Source: Enterobacter ludwigii
GTDB taxonomy: Bacteria; Pseudomonadota; Gammaproteobacteria; Enterobacterales; Enterobacteriaceae
Length of the DNA stretch: 64,000 bases
Assembly (NCBI GenBank): GCA_900068845.1
Contig: CEFQ01000002.1
Location: forward strand, 24,611 to 88,610
Direction: 5' to 3'
Part shown: piece by piece, positions 9,556 through 20,080 of the stretch
Position numbering within the stretch: position 1 is the stretch's first letter
Layout: each line of letters opens with the position of its first letter
Program-made: the position numbers and the translations under genes
Notes under the pieces: model-generated
What the model saw: only the letters and a program-made list of their open reading frames with translations
Databases searched by the model: none
Told to the model about the DNA's origin: nothing

Positions 9556-10863
9556 TTATTCAGATTTGTTAGCTGCTGAATGTAATGACGCTTTACGCTC
9601 AATTTTTGGTTGGGGATTACGGATAAAGAACGTCATCACGCCGCCGGCAAAATAGAGCAGTGAGAAAGTAATAATGACATGCTCTATTTCAAATGACAGA
9701 CCGAACATCAATGCGGCAACAGCCGGCCCAATAAGATTGCCGAAGCCGCCACCCAAATTCTGCACTGAAACAGCAGCACCTTTATGCTGCGGCGCCAGCA
9801 TCGGAAAAATAGCACCCATCGGCACAAATGAAGTAAGTGTTAAGGCTAATAACAGCGCGCAGACGATTGCCAATACTAGATTGCCGGGGAAAAGTGAAGG
9901 TAAATAATAGAATGCCGCAGTGGTAATAGTACATCCAAAGAAACCGAACCAGCGCATTTGAAAAATCCAGCCAATACGATCACCGATTATTCCCCAAAGC
10001 ACATTGGTTATCGGTTGCACCAGAAAAAATACGCCCCAGATAGTGGCCCATTCTTTCGTTGAAAAACCCAATTCTCGAGTGAAATAAATCGGCATGAACA
10101 CGGGCAAACCAAACAGTGCCACATTACACAATATGCGTGTTGTCAATGCAAAGAACATACTTCGGTCTTCAAAGATCAGCGTTATTCCGCGTGATATTTC
10201 GCGTAATTTCTCTTTACGGTTCACGCCCTCACTATTTAGATTATGTTCACTCTGATTTTTAACCGTAATGAATATAATCACGCCACCTACCGCAGCGAAC
10301 AGCAGTGAAAGCCATAAGGTATTGATGAAGCCTATCTCAGGTACCAGAAGACCAGAAAGGAAGGAAGCAGTGATGCCATAACCAATGGTAAACATCGACC
10401 AAATCCAACCTGTCGCGGAGGCGAGTCGATGTTCAGGCGTGCGCTGCACCACTAATACATAGAACCCATAAAAGAACAGCGGATAAGCGAAGCCACGCAA
10501 CGTATAACTGACCAGCATCCAGACAAAGTTATTTTCACTCACGCCAAAATAAACGAAGATGGCATGTAAAATAATCCACCAAATAGCGCCGGTAAGCATG
10601 ATCTTCTTAGGGCCATAAATTTCACTCACTGCTCCAGAAAGCCAACTTGAGACAGCAGCAGTTAATGCATAAACAGTAAAAACTAAGGAAACTTGTTTTT
10701 CTCCATAACCAAGATCATAAAGATATCGGGAGAGATGAGCGAGTTCAATACCATCGCCGGTCATAAATATGGCCATTGCAATATATCCCCACAGCAGGGA
10801 TATTGGCATACCGAAAACCACTCTGGAGTATTGCGAATTTGCACTACTGCTTTGCACAATCAT
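9556..10863 (-). CDS. MFS transporter, polyol permease family (RbtT/DalT-like)
   Basis: A 435-residue, 12-helix major facilitator protein. The N-terminal GYIAMAIFMTGDGIELAHLS strongly resembles the ribitol and D-arabinitol permeases RbtT and DalT of Klebsiella, as do RGFAYPLFFYGFYVL, RWFGFFGC and FPMLAPQHKGAAVSVQNL. The expected role is proton-coupled uptake of a polyol across the inner membrane. A GTG four codons upstream sits directly on the AAGGGAG ribosome site, so the ATG at 10863 is the likelier start. It is first in a two-gene operon with the SDR dehydrogenase. No kinase or dedicated regulator is present, so product entry into metabolism must rely on genes elsewhere. Confidence 0.88.
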   Translation of the reverse strand: MIVQSSSANSQYSRVVFGMPISLLWGYIAMAIFMTGDGIELAHLSRYLYDLGYGEKQVSLVFTVYALTAAVSSWLSGAVSEIYGPKKIMLTGAIWWIILHAIFVYFGVSENNFVWMLVSYTLRGFAYPLFFYGFYVLVVQRTPEHRLASATGWIWSMFTIGYGITASFLSGLLVPEIGFINTLWLSLLFAAVGGVIIFITVKNQSEHNLNSEGVNRKEKLREISRGITLIFEDRSMFFALTTRILCNVALFGLPVFMPIYFTRELGFSTKEWATIWGVFFLVQPITNVLWGIIGDRIGWIFQMRWFGFFGCTITTAAFYYLPSLFPGNLVLAIVCALLLALTLTSFVPMGAIFPMLAPQHKGAAVSVQNLGGGFGNLIGPAVAALMFGLSFEIEHVIITFSLLYFAGGVMTFFIRNPQPKIERKASLHSAANKSE

Positions 10864-11184
10864 TGTTTTAGCCACTCCCTTTTAATTTTCATTATCCGAA
10901 TAACTTGTAATACGGCGAACAAGAAAATGGCATAGCATCAGGCGTAAAACTTCTATCCGAATGACATAGGGGATGGAACTAAGGCAATATTACAAAGAAA
11001 GTCATGCGCAGCATTACATTTTATTAAATGAGAACAAAAATAAAAAAACCATTTATTAGTTGATTCACTAATATCCATTGGCGTTATTTTAGGTTTATCG
11101 CTATAGAATAGAATCTAAGACTTAGCTTTACGAACGCATTATCGTTGACATCAAAGATTCTTAGAATTTATTTTCACCCAATAA
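10864..11184. promoter_or_regulatory. Non-coding region upstream of the polyol operon
   Basis: About 320 AT-rich bases lie between the transporter start and the rpoS terminator. They must carry the operon promoter on the minus strand. No regulator gene, RNA gene, repeat or insertion-sequence end is visible. The AT content is clearly higher than in the flanking mutS and rpoS genes, in keeping with an acquired segment. Confidence 0.4.
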
Positions 11185-11212
11185 AAAAGCGGTGGTTTTC
11201 ACCACCGCTTTT
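11185..11212 (-). terminator. rpoS terminator
   Basis: An 11-bp perfect stem, AAAAGCGGTGG with CCACCGCTTTT, closes a 6-base loop. It runs into a T tract on the minus strand, about 20 bases after the rpoS stop. The A/T flanks are symmetrical, so it may also block transcription from the other side. Confidence 0.88.
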
Positions 11213-11233
11213 ATTTCTTACCAACGTATTCTG

Positions 11234-12232
11234 TTACTCGCGAAACAGTGCTTCGATGTTCAAACCTTGAGTCTGCAGAATCTCACGCAGACGACGCAGT
11301 CCTTCCACCTGGATCTGACGTACGCGTTCACGGGTCAACCCGATTTCACGACCTACATCTTCCAGCGTTGCCGCTTCATAGCCTAACAGGCCGAAACGAC
11401 GCGCTAACACTTCACGCTGCTTGGCATTCAATTCAAACAACCACTTAACGATGCTTTGTTTCATATCATCGTCTTGCGTGGTGTCTTCCGGACCGTTGTC
11501 TTTCTCATCGGCCAGGATATCCAGCAGCGCTTTTTCGGAATCACCACCCAAAGGTGTATCGACCGAGGTAATGCGCTCATTGAGACGCAGCATACGGCTT
11601 ACGTCATCAACAGGCTTGTCTAGCTGCTCGGCAATCTCTTCAGCACTAGGCTCATGGTCAAGCTTGTGCGAAAGTTCACGCGCGGTACGCAGGTAAACAT
11701 TCAACTCTTTAACGATGTGAATCGGCAGACGGATAGTACGGGTTTGATTCATGATCGCCCGTTCAATTGTCTGACGAATCCACCACGTGGCGTAAGTTGA
11801 GAAACGGAACCCACGTTCTGGGTCAAACTTCTCTACGGCGCGAATCAAGCCGAGATTACCCTCTTCAATCAGATCCAGCAGTGCCAGACCACGATTGCTA
11901 TAACGACGGGCAATCTTTACTACCAAACGTAAGTTACTTTCAATCATGCGGCGGCGAGAAGGAATGTCACCCCGTAGTGCACGGCGCGCAAAGAAGACTT
12001 CTTCTTCTGCCGTCAGCAGTGGTGAATAACCAATCTCTCCGAGGTAAAGCTGCGTCGCATCCAAAACGCGTTGCGTCGCACCCTGTGACAACAGCTCTTC
12101 TTCCGCTACGTCGTTGTTATCACCAGGTTCGTTCTCAACGAGAGCCTTCTCATCAAAAACCTCAGCTCCGTTGTTTTCCTCGAATTCCGCATCTTCATGT
12201 AAATCGTTAACTTTCAGCGTATTCTGGTTCAT
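11234..12232 (-). CDS. rpoS: RNA polymerase sigma factor RpoS
   Basis: RpoS (sigma-38) directs transcription of stationary-phase and general-stress genes. The 332 residues include region 1.2/2 ([20 protein letters not shown]), the core-binding and -10 recognition part [16 protein letters not shown], region 3 and the region 4 helix-turn-helix [19 protein letters not shown], ending LNIEALFRE. Length and sequence are near identical to E. coli (330) outside the N-terminal 35 residues. AGGAG sits six bases before the ATG within a conserved leader. The nlpD stop is 48 bases upstream. In E. coli the main rpoS promoter lies inside nlpD, and the same arrangement is likely here. Confidence 0.99.
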   Translation of the reverse strand: MNQNTLKVNDLHEDAEFEENNGAEVFDEKALVENEPGDNNDVAEEELLSQGATQRVLDATQLYLGEIGYSPLLTAEEEVFFARRALRGDIPSRRRMIESNLRLVVKIARRYSNRGLALLDLIEEGNLGLIRAVEKFDPERGFRFSTYATWWIRQTIERAIMNQTRTIRLPIHIVKELNVYLRTARELSHKLDHEPSAEEIAEQLDKPVDDVSRMLRLNERITSVDTPLGGDSEKALLDILADEKDNGPEDTTQDDDMKQSIVKWLFELNAKQREVLARRFGLLGYEAATLEDVGREIGLTRERVRQIQVEGLRRLREILQTQGLNIEALFRE

Positions 12233-12290
12233 TAGCGGCTCCTACCCGTGATCCAAGGGCAGAACCAAGGTTCTGCCGGATTATCGCTGC
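12233..12290 (-). promoter_or_regulatory. rpoS translational leader
   Basis: The nlpD-rpoS gap keeps the sequence GATCACGGGTAGGAGCC just before the start codon, as in the E. coli rpoS leader whose folding is opened by DsrA, RprA and ArcZ with Hfq. Upstream lies a near-perfect inverted repeat, GGCAGAACC with GGTTCTGCC (12258-12277). The sRNA pairing region itself would be further upstream inside nlpD. Regulation by sRNAs is inferred from E. coli. Confidence 0.6.
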
Positions 12291-13396
12291 GGTAAATAAC
12301 GCAACGGGTTTACGGATTTCCCCTTGTAACGAATTTCAAAGTGCAATCGTACTGAACTGGTACCGGTGCTACCCATGGTAGCGATTTTTTGCCCCGCCTT
12401 AACTTCCTGTTGTTCCCGGACCAGCATAGAGTCGTTGTGGGCGTAGGCGCTCAGGTAGTCATCATTGTGTTTGATGATGATTAAATTACCGTACCCGCGG
12501 AGCGCGTTGCCTGCGTACACCACTCTTCCCGAAGCTGTGGCGACAACAGGTTGTCCACGCGAACCGGCGATATCGACACCTTTGTTTCCGCCTTCCGCAG
12601 CGGAGAAGTTATCGATGATCTTCCCATCAGTCGGCCAACGCCAGCTTCCCACTGGGGTTGTGCTATTTGTCGTGCTGCTGACTGTAGGCGGTGCGACAAC
12701 CGGAGCTGTGGTCGTTGCCACATTATTTGCTCCTTTCGACGGCAGCAATTTGCTTCCCGACGAATTACCCGAATCATCAGAATACGTAATAACAGGTTGC
12801 TGTGCAACAGGGGTCGATTTAATTTGCGTCTGACTCGGTGTAACAGGTACGCCGCCCTGCGTGGCATCCGCTACGGTTATCGCGTTTCCACCGGTAATCG
12901 TTTGGCCGTTACCATTGCCAACCTGCAGCGTTTGCCCGGCATTCAAGCCGTACGGGGCGGCGATATTATTGCGCTGCGCCAAATCACGGAAATCGTTGCC
13001 GGTAATCCAGGCAATATAGAACAAGGTATCGCCACGTTTTACGGTATAAGTTTCGCCACCGTAGCTACCTTTCGGAATATTCCCATAGTTGCGATTGTAC
13101 ACAATACGGCCATTTTCGGTGGCCACATTATTATTATCACTAACCATTCCAGAGGAGGGCTGTGTAGATGGAGTGCTGCTGCTTAACATTCCGCCACGCG
13201 GCATCGCAGGCACAGCGCTGTTTTGCGCAGAGATCATGCCGCCGCTCGGGGCTGAAGCCATACCGCTATCGCCGTTATTACTACCAATCTGGCTAATGGG
13301 TGCCTGGGTATTGTCGCCAGAACTACAGCCCGCCAGCCAAAAACCTACCAAAGAAAGTGCCGCCAAACGGCGTAATTGAAATGCTGTGCTTCCCAT
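12281..13396 (-). CDS. nlpD: Murein hydrolase activator NlpD
   Basis: NlpD is an outer-membrane lipoprotein that activates the septal amidase AmiC during daughter-cell separation. The start at 13396 yields 371 residues beginning with a signal sequence and lipobox LAGC. It is followed by a low-complexity linker, a LysM domain ([20 protein letters not shown]) and a degenerate LytM/M23 domain ([16 protein letters not shown] to [18 protein letters not shown]) that lacks the full zinc ligands, as in other NlpD proteins. An in-frame start 20 codons upstream would bury the signal and is rejected. The pcm-nlpD-rpoS order is the standard enterobacterial one. Confidence 0.96.
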   Translation of the reverse strand: MGSTAFQLRRLAALSLVGFWLAGCSSGDNTQAPISQIGSNNGDSGMASAPSGGMISAQNSAVPAMPRGGMLSSSTPSTQPSSGMVSDNNNVATENGRIVYNRNYGNIPKGSYGGETYTVKRGDTLFYIAWITGNDFRDLAQRNNIAAPYGLNAGQTLQVGNGNGQTITGGNAITVADATQGGVPVTPSQTQIKSTPVAQQPVITYSDDSGNSSGSKLLPSKGANNVATTTAPVVAPPTVSSTTNSTTPVGSWRWPTDGKIIDNFSAAEGGNKGVDIAGSRGQPVVATASGRVVYAGNALRGYGNLIIIKHNDDYLSAYAHNDSMLVREQQEVKAGQKIATMGSTGTSSVRLHFEIRYKGKSVNPLRYLPQR

Positions 13397-13568
13397 GCTC
13401 ACTGATCCCCCGTGATGGCAACCCTGAATATAAATGTGTAACGGCGTTAACCGCATTATCCACTGCGCGTAACGTTAAAAACGGTTTTTAGCATTGATAA
13501 ACAAGGATAGTAACAATATCAACTGTGCCGTGCCATGTAACAGTTGTGAAGAATTGCGTAAGGACGGC

Positions 13569-14195
13569 TCAGGCCAGATCACCCTGAACCAACGGCACAA
13601 AGCGTACGGGCTCAATGATTTCTTCAATCAATTCACCCCCCTGACGACGCAAACGCTTCAACACCTGTTGATCCTCGCCAACCGGCAGCACCATTTTGCC
13701 GCCCTCGCCTAATTGCGCTATCAGCAAAGTCGGAATTTCAGGTGGTGCGGCGGTCACGATGATGGCATCAAACGGGCCGCGCGTCGCCCAGCCCTGCCAG
13801 CCATCGCCATGACGGGTTGATATATTGTGCAGATCGAGTTGCTTAAGGCGGCGTTTGGCTTGCCACTGCAAACCTTTGATACGTTCTACGGAGTAAACAT
13901 GATTGACCAGATGCGCCAGAATGGCGGTCTGATAACCAGAACCCGTGCCGATTTCCAGCACGCGTGATTCGGGCGTGAGCTCCAACAAGGCGGTCATGCG
14001 CGCCACCATGTAGGGCTGTGAAATGGTCTGGCCCATGCCAATCGGCAGCGCGACGTTTTCCCATGCTTTGTGCTCGAAAGCCTCATCGATAAAACGCTCA
14101 CGCGGCACATCGGCAATGGCTTTCAGCAGGTGTTCATCATGAATGCCCTGCGCGCGCAACTGATCCAATAGCGTTTCGATGCGGCGATTCACCAT
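13569..14195 (-). CDS. pcm: Protein-L-isoaspartate O-methyltransferase
   Basis: Pcm methylates isoaspartyl residues in aged proteins so that they can return to aspartate. The 208-residue length equals that of E. coli. Visible motifs are [13 protein letters not shown], the SAM-binding motif [16 protein letters not shown] (about residues 79-93), the post-motif VERIKGLQ, and [14 protein letters not shown]. It ends [10 protein letters not shown]. Its start overlaps the end of surE by seven bases, so the two are translationally coupled, and it is followed by nlpD and rpoS, linking it to stationary-phase survival. Confidence 0.97.
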   Translation of the reverse strand: MVNRRIETLLDQLRAQGIHDEHLLKAIADVPRERFIDEAFEHKAWENVALPIGMGQTISQPYMVARMTALLELTPESRVLEIGTGSGYQTAILAHLVNHVYSVERIKGLQWQAKRRLKQLDLHNISTRHGDGWQGWATRGPFDAIIVTAAPPEIPTLLIAQLGEGGKMVLPVGEDQQVLKRLRRQGGELIEEIIEPVRFVPLVQGDLA

Positions 14196-14950
14196 GCCAG
14201 CTTCACCTCAGCCTGGACCAGCCAGTCACTTAACACCTCTTGTGCCGCATGCGCTGTCAAATCGACATGCAGCGCGGTGAGAGAGACATAACCCGCATCA
14301 ACGGCGGCGAAATCGGTATCTGGGCCTGCATCCAGTTTGAGTCCCGGCGGGCCAATCCAGTAGAGCGGCTGCCCGCGTGGATCCTCGGTACATATGACCT
14401 GATCAGCGGGATGACGGCTGCCGCAACGCGTAACGCGAAAACCTTTAATTTCCGCTAACGGCAAGTCAGGGACGTTGATATTGAGAATGCGGCCAGTGCG
14501 CAGCGGGGCACGTGATAGGGCACGCAGCAGCGTGCAGGTAACAGCGGCAGCGGTATCGTAATACTGATGTCCATTGAGTGAAACGGCGAGCGCGGGCAGT
14601 CCGAGATGACGTCCTTCCATCGCCGCAGCGACCGTACCCGAGTAGATCACATCATCGCCAAGGTTTGGCCCGGCGTTGATACCGGACACCACGATGTCAG
14701 GGCGCGGTTGCATCAACTTATTGACGCCAAGGAACACGCAGTCGGTTGGCGTGCCCATTTGCACCGCGATGTCGCCATTTTCATGCGTAAAGGTACGCAG
14801 CGGCGTCTCCAGGGTTAGCGAGTTAGATGCGCCGCTACGATTACGATCGGGCGCGACCACCTGCACCTCGGCAAACTCACGTAAAGCACGCGCCAGCGTC
14901 TGAATACCCGGCGCATGGATTCCGTCATCGTTACTCAGCAATATCCGCAT
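14189..14950 (-). CDS. surE: 5'/3'-nucleotidase SurE
   Basis: SurE is a metal-dependent nucleoside monophosphate phosphatase that also acts on short polyphosphate. The ATG at 14950 gives 253 residues beginning [16 protein letters not shown], whose paired Asp residues bind the metal. [12 protein letters not shown] and [19 protein letters not shown] complete the active site. An upstream in-frame start would add 15 residues before the conserved strand and is rejected. The gene overlaps truD upstream by 20 bases and pcm downstream by seven, so the truD-surE-pcm block is a compact operon. Confidence 0.97.
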   Translation of the reverse strand: MRILLSNDDGIHAPGIQTLARALREFAEVQVVAPDRNRSGASNSLTLETPLRTFTHENGDIAVQMGTPTDCVFLGVNKLMQPRPDIVVSGINAGPNLGDDVIYSGTVAAAMEGRHLGLPALAVSLNGHQYYDTAAAVTCTLLRALSRAPLRTGRILNINVPDLPLAEIKGFRVTRCGSRHPADQVICTEDPRGQPLYWIGPPGLKLDAGPDTDFAAVDAGYVSLTALHVDLTAHAAQEVLSDWLVQAEVKLAW

Positions 14951-15974
14951 CGTTACCTTCTTGTTGGAGAAGCTCACGCACCACGCTGGTGGCAAAACTG
15001 CCGGCGGGCAGCCAGAACTGCATCTCCAGCGTTACCTCATCCCACCACTCCCAGCGCAGATCCTTTGGCACAACCAGCATCGCGCGCCGAGCGGCATCAA
15101 CGCGCTCGCGCTCAAGCAGTGTAATCAATTCTTCTGCGCCTGCCAGGCTCTGCTGCTCAAAAAGCAGCGCGTCGCCTTGCGGTCCGGGTTCACCGCGCCC
15201 CGGCAGCGGCGCAGTGATGCGCAGTTGATGACTATCGACGCGCTGCTGCACATCAGGCAACTCTTCAGCTTGTGCGACGAACCAACTGCCGCGTCCCGCC
15301 AACTGCACCGCATCGCCCACCTGCACCACATCCAGTGCACCATCGCGCTGCAAACGGGCGCTGGTAACCTGATTAAACAGATAACTGCGGGTAGCCGACA
15401 ACAACAAACCTTTCATATTGCGATCGCGCGGACGGAATGTCTCTTTCGCCCACTGTTTCGCCTGCGTCAGGTTGTTGCCGCCGCGCCCAAAGCGCTGCTC
15501 ACCAAAGTAGTTCGGCACGCCGCGCTGTTGAATCTGCTGCAAACGCGCGTCGACTTCGCTGCGATCGGAAATCTGACGCACGACTAAGCGGAACGCATTG
15601 CCCGCCAGCGCCCCGGTACGCAGTTTGCGCTTATGACGAATCACCTGCAGGATTTCAACGCCTTCTAGCTGAAATCCGGCCAGATTTGGCATGCCATTGC
15701 CCGGCACGCGGAAGCAGAGCGTTTGCTCGGTGACCGCATGACGATCTTTCATGCCAGCATAGCTGAGATCGCGCACCGGCACTTTGAGAAATTTGGCGAT
15801 GGCTTCGGCAACAAAGCGCGTGTTGCAGCCAATTTTGCGGATGCGCACCAACAGCTGCTCGCCCTCGCCATCATAGGGATAGCCGAGATCTTCAATCACC
15901 ACGAAATCTTCGGGATTGGCTTTGATCACGCCAGTGGCTGTGGGCACGCCATGCAGGTAATGCAGCTCACTCAT
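14931..15974 (-). CDS. truD: tRNA pseudouridine(13) synthase TruD
   Basis: TruD converts uridine 13 of tRNA-Glu to pseudouridine. The 347-residue product carries the catalytic Asp in [13 protein letters not shown] (about residue 80), the [16 protein letters not shown]-terminal motif, and the TruD insertion domain ([19 protein letters not shown]). Its start codon overlaps the ispF stop as ATGA and its 3' end overlaps surE, so it lies in the middle of the ispD-ispF-truD-surE-pcm run. Length and domain order match E. coli (349 residues). Confidence 0.97.
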   Translation of the reverse strand: MSELHYLHGVPTATGVIKANPEDFVVIEDLGYPYDGEGEQLLVRIRKIGCNTRFVAEAIAKFLKVPVRDLSYAGMKDRHAVTEQTLCFRVPGNGMPNLAGFQLEGVEILQVIRHKRKLRTGALAGNAFRLVVRQISDRSEVDARLQQIQQRGVPNYFGEQRFGRGGNNLTQAKQWAKETFRPRDRNMKGLLLSATRSYLFNQVTSARLQRDGALDVVQVGDAVQLAGRGSWFVAQAEELPDVQQRVDSHQLRITAPLPGRGEPGPQGDALLFEQQSLAGAEELITLLERERVDAARRAMLVVPKDLRWEWWDEVTLEMQFWLPAGSFATSVVRELLQQEGNDADIAE

Positions 15975-16453
15975 GCCGCATCGACCTTCAGCAGCAGCGC
16001 CACCGCTTCACAGGCAATGCCTTCGCCACGACCGGTAAAGCCGAGCTTTTCGGTCGTTGTGGCTTTAACGTTGACCTCGTCCATATGACAGCCGAGATCT
16101 TCGGCAATATTGACGCGCATCTGCGGCACATGCGGCAACATTTTTGGCGCCTGCGCAATGATGGTCACATCAACATTCCCGATGCGATAGCCTTTCAACT
16201 GAATACGTCGCCAGGCTTCGCGCAGCAACCCGCGACTGTCGGCGCCTTTAAAGGCCGGGTCGGTATCCGGGAATAACTTGCCGATATCCCCCATCGCCAC
16301 TGCACCAAGCAAGGCATCGGTCAATGCATGCAGCGCCACATCGCCATCTGAATGGGCGACGAAACCGTGTTCGAAGGGAATACGCACCCCACCAATCACT
16401 AACGGACCTTCGCCGCCAAAAGCGTGAACGTCAAAACCGTGACCGATACGCAT
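15971..16453 (-). CDS. ispF: 2-C-methyl-D-erythritol 2,4-cyclodiphosphate synthase
   Basis: IspF cyclises CDP-methylerythritol 2-phosphate in the MEP isoprenoid pathway. The metal ligands are seen in [13 protein letters not shown] (Asp8, His10) and [18 protein letters not shown] (His42), and the substrate loop in [14 protein letters not shown]. The C-terminus carries [17 protein letters not shown]. Two ATG codons lie in tandem at 16456 and 16453. The second gives the family start MRIGHG and 160 residues; the first forms an ATGA overlap with the ispD stop. Either is possible. Longer upstream extensions lie inside ispD. Confidence 0.96.
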   Translation of the reverse strand: MRIGHGFDVHAFGGEGPLVIGGVRIPFEHGFVAHSDGDVALHALTDALLGAVAMGDIGKLFPDTDPAFKGADSRGLLREAWRRIQLKGYRIGNVDVTIIAQAPKMLPHVPQMRVNIAEDLGCHMDEVNVKATTTEKLGFTGRGEGIACEAVALLLKVDAA

Positions 16454-17169
16454 CATGCGCTCTCCTGTAACTGAATCTGGGTAAGATAGAAGGCCGCCAG
16501 CGCCAGATCTTCTGGCCGCGTCACCTTTATATTGTCGCTGCGCCCGCTCACCAACTCTGGATGATAACCGCAATATTCCAGCGCTGACGCTTCATCAGTA
16601 ATGGTAGCGCCTTCGTGAAGTGCGCGGGTCAGGCAAGCGGTGAGCAGTTGATGAGGGAAAAATTGCGGCGTTAACGCATGCCATAAATCTTCGCGATCCA
16701 CGGTATGCGCAATAGCGGTTTTGCCCGGTTCGGCGCGCTTCATGGTATCGCGCACCGGCGCGGCTAAAATCCCGCCAACCTTGCTGTATTCACGTACAGC
16801 CAGCAATCGCGCTAAATCATCGGGATGCAGGCAAGGACGTGCGGCGTCATGCACCAGCACCCATTCGCTGTGATGAATGACGTTCAAGCCGGCCAGCACC
16901 GATTCGGCGCGCGTGTCGCCACCCGTCACTCTGAGAATGCGGGAGTCTTGCGCCAGCGGCAGGGAATCGAACCAGCCATCGTCATTGCTAACCGGCACGA
17001 TCACCTGTTTTACTGCAGGATGTGCCAGCAGGCGTGCAACGCTGTGTTCAAGAAGGGTGAATTGACCAATGGTCAGATACTGTTTTGGGCAGGCAGCCTG
17101 CATACGGCTGCCCACACCTGCGGCGGGCACCACGGCAATCACATCCGCAAGGATCGGGCGCTTGTTCAT
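16453..17169 (-). CDS. ispD: 2-C-methyl-D-erythritol 4-phosphate cytidylyltransferase
   Basis: IspD transfers CMP from CTP to methylerythritol 4-phosphate, the third step of the MEP pathway. The nucleotide-binding start is [20 protein letters not shown] (about residues 14-33), followed by [25 protein letters not shown] and [15 protein letters not shown]. The 238-residue length is normal. It lies three bases after ftsB and overlaps ispF, the usual ftsB-ispD-ispF arrangement of enterobacteria. Confidence 0.97.
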   Translation of the reverse strand: MNKRPILADVIAVVPAAGVGSRMQAACPKQYLTIGQFTLLEHSVARLLAHPAVKQVIVPVSNDDGWFDSLPLAQDSRILRVTGGDTRAESVLAGLNVIHHSEWVLVHDAARPCLHPDDLARLLAVREYSKVGGILAAPVRDTMKRAEPGKTAIAHTVDREDLWHALTPQFFPHQLLTACLTRALHEGATITDEASALEYCGYHPELVSGRSDNIKVTRPEDLALAAFYLTQIQLQESA

Positions 17170-17172
17170 GGC

Positions 17173-17490
17173 TTATCGTTGTTGATTTTGCGCAGCTTGT
17201 TGCGCGTTGCGTTTATTCTGGTCTGGCACCAGACGATAGAAAGTCTCACCGGGCTTAATCATGCCCAGTTCATTGCGTGCGCGTTCCTCGATCGCTTCCG
17301 AGCCGCCATTGAGATCGTCAATTTCGGCGAAAAGCTGATCGTTACGCGCTTTAAGCTTGGCGTTATTCGCCTGTTGTGACGCGACGTCTTCGTTGACGCG
17401 CGTATAATCATGTATACCGTTCTTACCCAGCCACAGGGAATATTGAAGCCATCCCAGCAGCACGAGTAGCAGTAACGTCAGTTTTCCCAT
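17173..17490 (-). CDS. ftsB: Cell division protein FtsB
   Basis: FtsB is a small bitopic protein of the FtsQLB divisome complex that signals for septal peptidoglycan synthesis. The start at 17490 gives 105 residues (E. coli 103), beginning [20 protein letters not shown], which is the single membrane span. It is followed by a periplasmic leucine-zipper-like coiled coil ([20 protein letters not shown]) and the conserved [18 protein letters not shown]. An upstream in-frame start would add 26 residues before the membrane anchor and is rejected. It is first in the ftsB-ispD-ispF-truD-surE-pcm series; about 170 non-coding bases upstream should hold its promoter. Confidence 0.96.
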   Translation of the reverse strand: MGKLTLLLLVLLGWLQYSLWLGKNGIHDYTRVNEDVASQQANNAKLKARNDQLFAEIDDLNGGSEAIEERARNELGMIKPGETFYRLVPDQNKRNAQQAAQNQQR

Positions 17491-17661
17491 CCCCGCCCCC
17501 TGAAAAACGGCCCAATCATCCCATAACTTGACGCTGGACTCCACTGCGGCGGCGAAAATGCCGCGCACGGGCGTTTGTCAGTACAAATAATGACAGAGAG
17601 CGGCGCGAGACGGCAGGTAAAGTTTTGTAACCAGCCGATGCGTTTGCACATCAGGTGGGCG

Positions 17662-17982
17662 TTACCAACCCGAGAGAAAGGAGAACAGTAGCCAGAACAA
17701 ACATATCACCACCATCGCCGTCGCGATGCCGCTCCAGAACAAATGGGTACGGATCATCAGACTCAGGACAATGCCAATCAGCACCGAAACCGGCAACAGC
17801 GCGAGAAAAAACGGCCAGGTGTAGAGGAAGAAGAACAGCGTGTTGGAGCCGTAAAGCATGAACGGAATCGCCAGCGCGCACCAGTACGAGAGAAAGCCAA
17901 ACACGCCGCCCGGCAGTGATGAGCGAGGCTCATCCGGGGTACGTTCATCTTTGCGGGCTAGCATGGGCGTTACGTTCTGCAT
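17662..17982 (-). CDS. ygbE: Inner-membrane protein YgbE (DUF3561)
   Basis: A 106-residue hydrophobic protein with three predicted membrane segments. MLYGSNTLFFFLYTWPFFLALLP closely matches the central part of E. coli YgbE. The N-terminal 25 residues are polar and variable. Its function is unknown. It lies between cysC and ftsB, the same position as in E. coli, 55 bases after the cysC stop on the same strand, so it may be read from the end of the cys operon. Confidence 0.9.
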   Translation of the reverse strand: MQNVTPMLARKDERTPDEPRSSLPGGVFGFLSYWCALAIPFMLYGSNTLFFFLYTWPFFLALLPVSVLIGIVLSLMIRTHLFWSGIATAMVVICLFWLLFSFLSGW

Positions 17983-18037
17983 AGAGATCCTGTTGACGCT
18001 AAGCGCGGCAAATCCAGGGGGATTTGCCGCTGTCGGT

Positions 18038-18643
18038 TCAGGATTTGATGATATCGCGGTGACGCAGCAGGTCTAACAATTGGCCGGTCAGTTTTGTAAC
18101 CAATTGTTCGCCATTAAGATGGATTTCAGGGGCTTCTGGCGCTTCATACACGCTGTCGATGCCGGTGAAATTACGCAGCTCACCGGCGCGGGCTTTTTTA
18201 TACAAACCTTTGGGATCGCGCGCTTCGCACACCGCCAACGGCGTATCGACAAACACTTCGATAAACTGCCCCGATTTAAGCAGATCGCGCACCATTTGGC
18301 GTTCAACGCGATGCGGCGAGATAAAGGCAGTCAATACCACTAAACCGGCATCGACCATCAATTTCGCCACTTCGCCGACACGACGGATGTTCTCTTTACG
18401 ATCGTCATCACTGAAGCCGAGGTCACGGCACAGGCCGTGACGCACGTTGTCGCCATCCAGCAGATAGGTATTCACACCCGCACGATGCAGCGCCTGCTCC
18501 AGCGCGCCGGCCACGGTGGATTTCCCCGAGCCAGAAAGCCCGGTGAACCACAGCACCACGCCTTGATGGCCGTGACGCTGTTCACGCTCCTCACGTGTTA
18601 CCGGATGATCGTGCCACACCACGTTTTCATCGTGTTGCGCCAT
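18038..18643 (-). CDS. cysC: Adenylylsulfate (APS) kinase
   Basis: CysC phosphorylates APS to PAPS in assimilatory sulfate activation. The 201-residue P-loop kinase has [11 protein letters not shown] at about residues 35-45, the conserved [16 protein letters not shown], the lid [14 protein letters not shown] and [15 protein letters not shown]. Its ATG shares one base with the cysN stop (TAATG), showing translational coupling. It is the last gene of cysG-cysD-cysN-cysC. Confidence 0.98.
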   Translation of the reverse strand: MAQHDENVVWHDHPVTREEREQRHGHQGVVLWFTGLSGSGKSTVAGALEQALHRAGVNTYLLDGDNVRHGLCRDLGFSDDDRKENIRRVGEVAKLMVDAGLVVLTAFISPHRVERQMVRDLLKSGQFIEVFVDTPLAVCEARDPKGLYKKARAGELRNFTGIDSVYEAPEAPEIHLNGEQLVTKLTGQLLDLLRHRDIIKS

Positions 18644-20070
18644 TACTTGCCACCCAGCAGATCGCGCGCGTTCCAGTGTGGGAAGTGGCGACGCACCAGC
18701 GCGTTCAGTTCCAGCTCGAAATCGCTGAACTGGCCTGCTTGCGCACGCACATCAGTAAGTGGCTGATTGATCATGCCAGCCCCCACCGTCACGTTGCTCA
18801 GGCGATCGATAAAGATCATGCCGCCGGTGACCGGATTCTGGCGATAAGCGTCCAGTACCATCGGCTCATCAAAGGTCAGCTCGACCAGGCCGATGCCGTT
18901 AAGCGGCAGGCTGTCCACCGTGCGCTTCTCCAGCGAGTTGATCTCCACCTGATGGATCACTTTTTCAACGCGCGCGCGGGTTTTCTTCCCGGCAATCTTC
19001 ACTTCGTAACTTTGACCCGGCTGCAGCGGCTGTTCGGCCATCCACACCACGTCAACGGTGGCGGATTGCACCGCCTGCAGATCGGCTTCAGCATCCACCA
19101 GCAGATCGCCACGGCTAATGTCGATCTCATCGTTTAGCACCAGCGTTATCGCTTCACCGGCGCCCGCTTCTGGTAAGTCACCATCAAAAGTGACGATGCG
19201 CGAGATGGTCGATTCCACGCCTGATGGCAGCACTTTTACACGCTGGCCGACTTTCACCACGCCCGAGGCCAGCGTACCGGCATAACCGCGGAAATCAAGG
19301 TTAGGACGGTTCACATACTGCACCGGGAAACGCATTGGCTGATGATCCACCACGCGGTTCAGTTCAACGGTTTCCAGCACGTCGAGCAGCGTTGGACCGC
19401 TGTACCACGGCATGGTCACGCCTGGCGTCGCCACGTTATCGCCTTCCAGCGCTGACATCGGCACAAAGCGAATATCGAGATCGTCCGGCAGCTGCGCGGC
19501 GAAATCGAGGTAATCCTGTTTGATCTGTTCGAAGGTCTCTTGTTTGTACTCCACCAGATCCATCTTGTTGATGGCGACCACCAGATGTTTGATGCCCAGC
19601 AGCGTGGAGATAAAGCTATGCCGACGCGTTTGATCCAGCACGCCTTTACGCGCATCAATCAGCAGGATGGCTAAATCGCAAGTGGACGCACCTGTCGCCA
19701 TGTTGCGCGTGTACTGCTCGTGCCCCGGCGTATCCGCAATGATAAATTTGCGCTTCTCAGTGGAAAAGTAGCGGTACGCCACATCGATGGTGATGCCCTG
19801 CTCGCGCTCGGCCTGTAAACCATCCACCAGCAAGGCCAGATCGAGCTTCTCGCCCTGGGTGCCGTGGCGCTTGCTGTCGTTGTGCAGCGATGACAGCTGG
19901 TCTTCATAAATTTGACGCGTGTCGTGCAGCAAGCGACCAATCAGCGTACTTTTGCCGTCGTCGACGCTACCGCAGGTGAGGAAACGCAGCAGGCTTTTAT
20001 GTTGTTGCGCGGTCAGCCAGGCTTCTACGCCGCCCTGATCGGCAATCTGTTGTGCAATAACGGTATTCAT
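18643..20070 (-). CDS. cysN: Sulfate adenylyltransferase subunit 1 (GTPase)
   Basis: CysN is the regulatory GTPase of ATP sulfurylase; GTP hydrolysis drives APS formation by CysD. The 475 residues carry G1 [10 protein letters not shown] (about residues 32-41), the switch region [13 protein letters not shown]3 [17 protein letters not shown] and G4 INKMD, followed by two EF-Tu-like beta-barrel domains. AGGAGAC precedes the ATG. It lies 10 bases after cysD and overlaps cysC. Confidence 0.98.
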   Translation of the reverse strand: MNTVIAQQIADQGGVEAWLTAQQHKSLLRFLTCGSVDDGKSTLIGRLLHDTRQIYEDQLSSLHNDSKRHGTQGEKLDLALLVDGLQAEREQGITIDVAYRYFSTEKRKFIIADTPGHEQYTRNMATGASTCDLAILLIDARKGVLDQTRRHSFISTLLGIKHLVVAINKMDLVEYKQETFEQIKQDYLDFAAQLPDDLDIRFVPMSALEGDNVATPGVTMPWYSGPTLLDVLETVELNRVVDHQPMRFPVQYVNRPNLDFRGYAGTLASGVVKVGQRVKVLPSGVESTISRIVTFDGDLPEAGAGEAITLVLNDEIDISRGDLLVDAEADLQAVQSATVDVVWMAEQPLQPGQSYEVKIAGKKTRARVEKVIHQVEINSLEKRTVDSLPLNGIGLVELTFDEPMVLDAYRQNPVTGGMIFIDRLSNVTVGAGMINQPLTDVRAQAGQFSDFELELNALVRRHFPHWNARDLLGGK

Positions 20071-20080
20071 CTGCGTCTCC

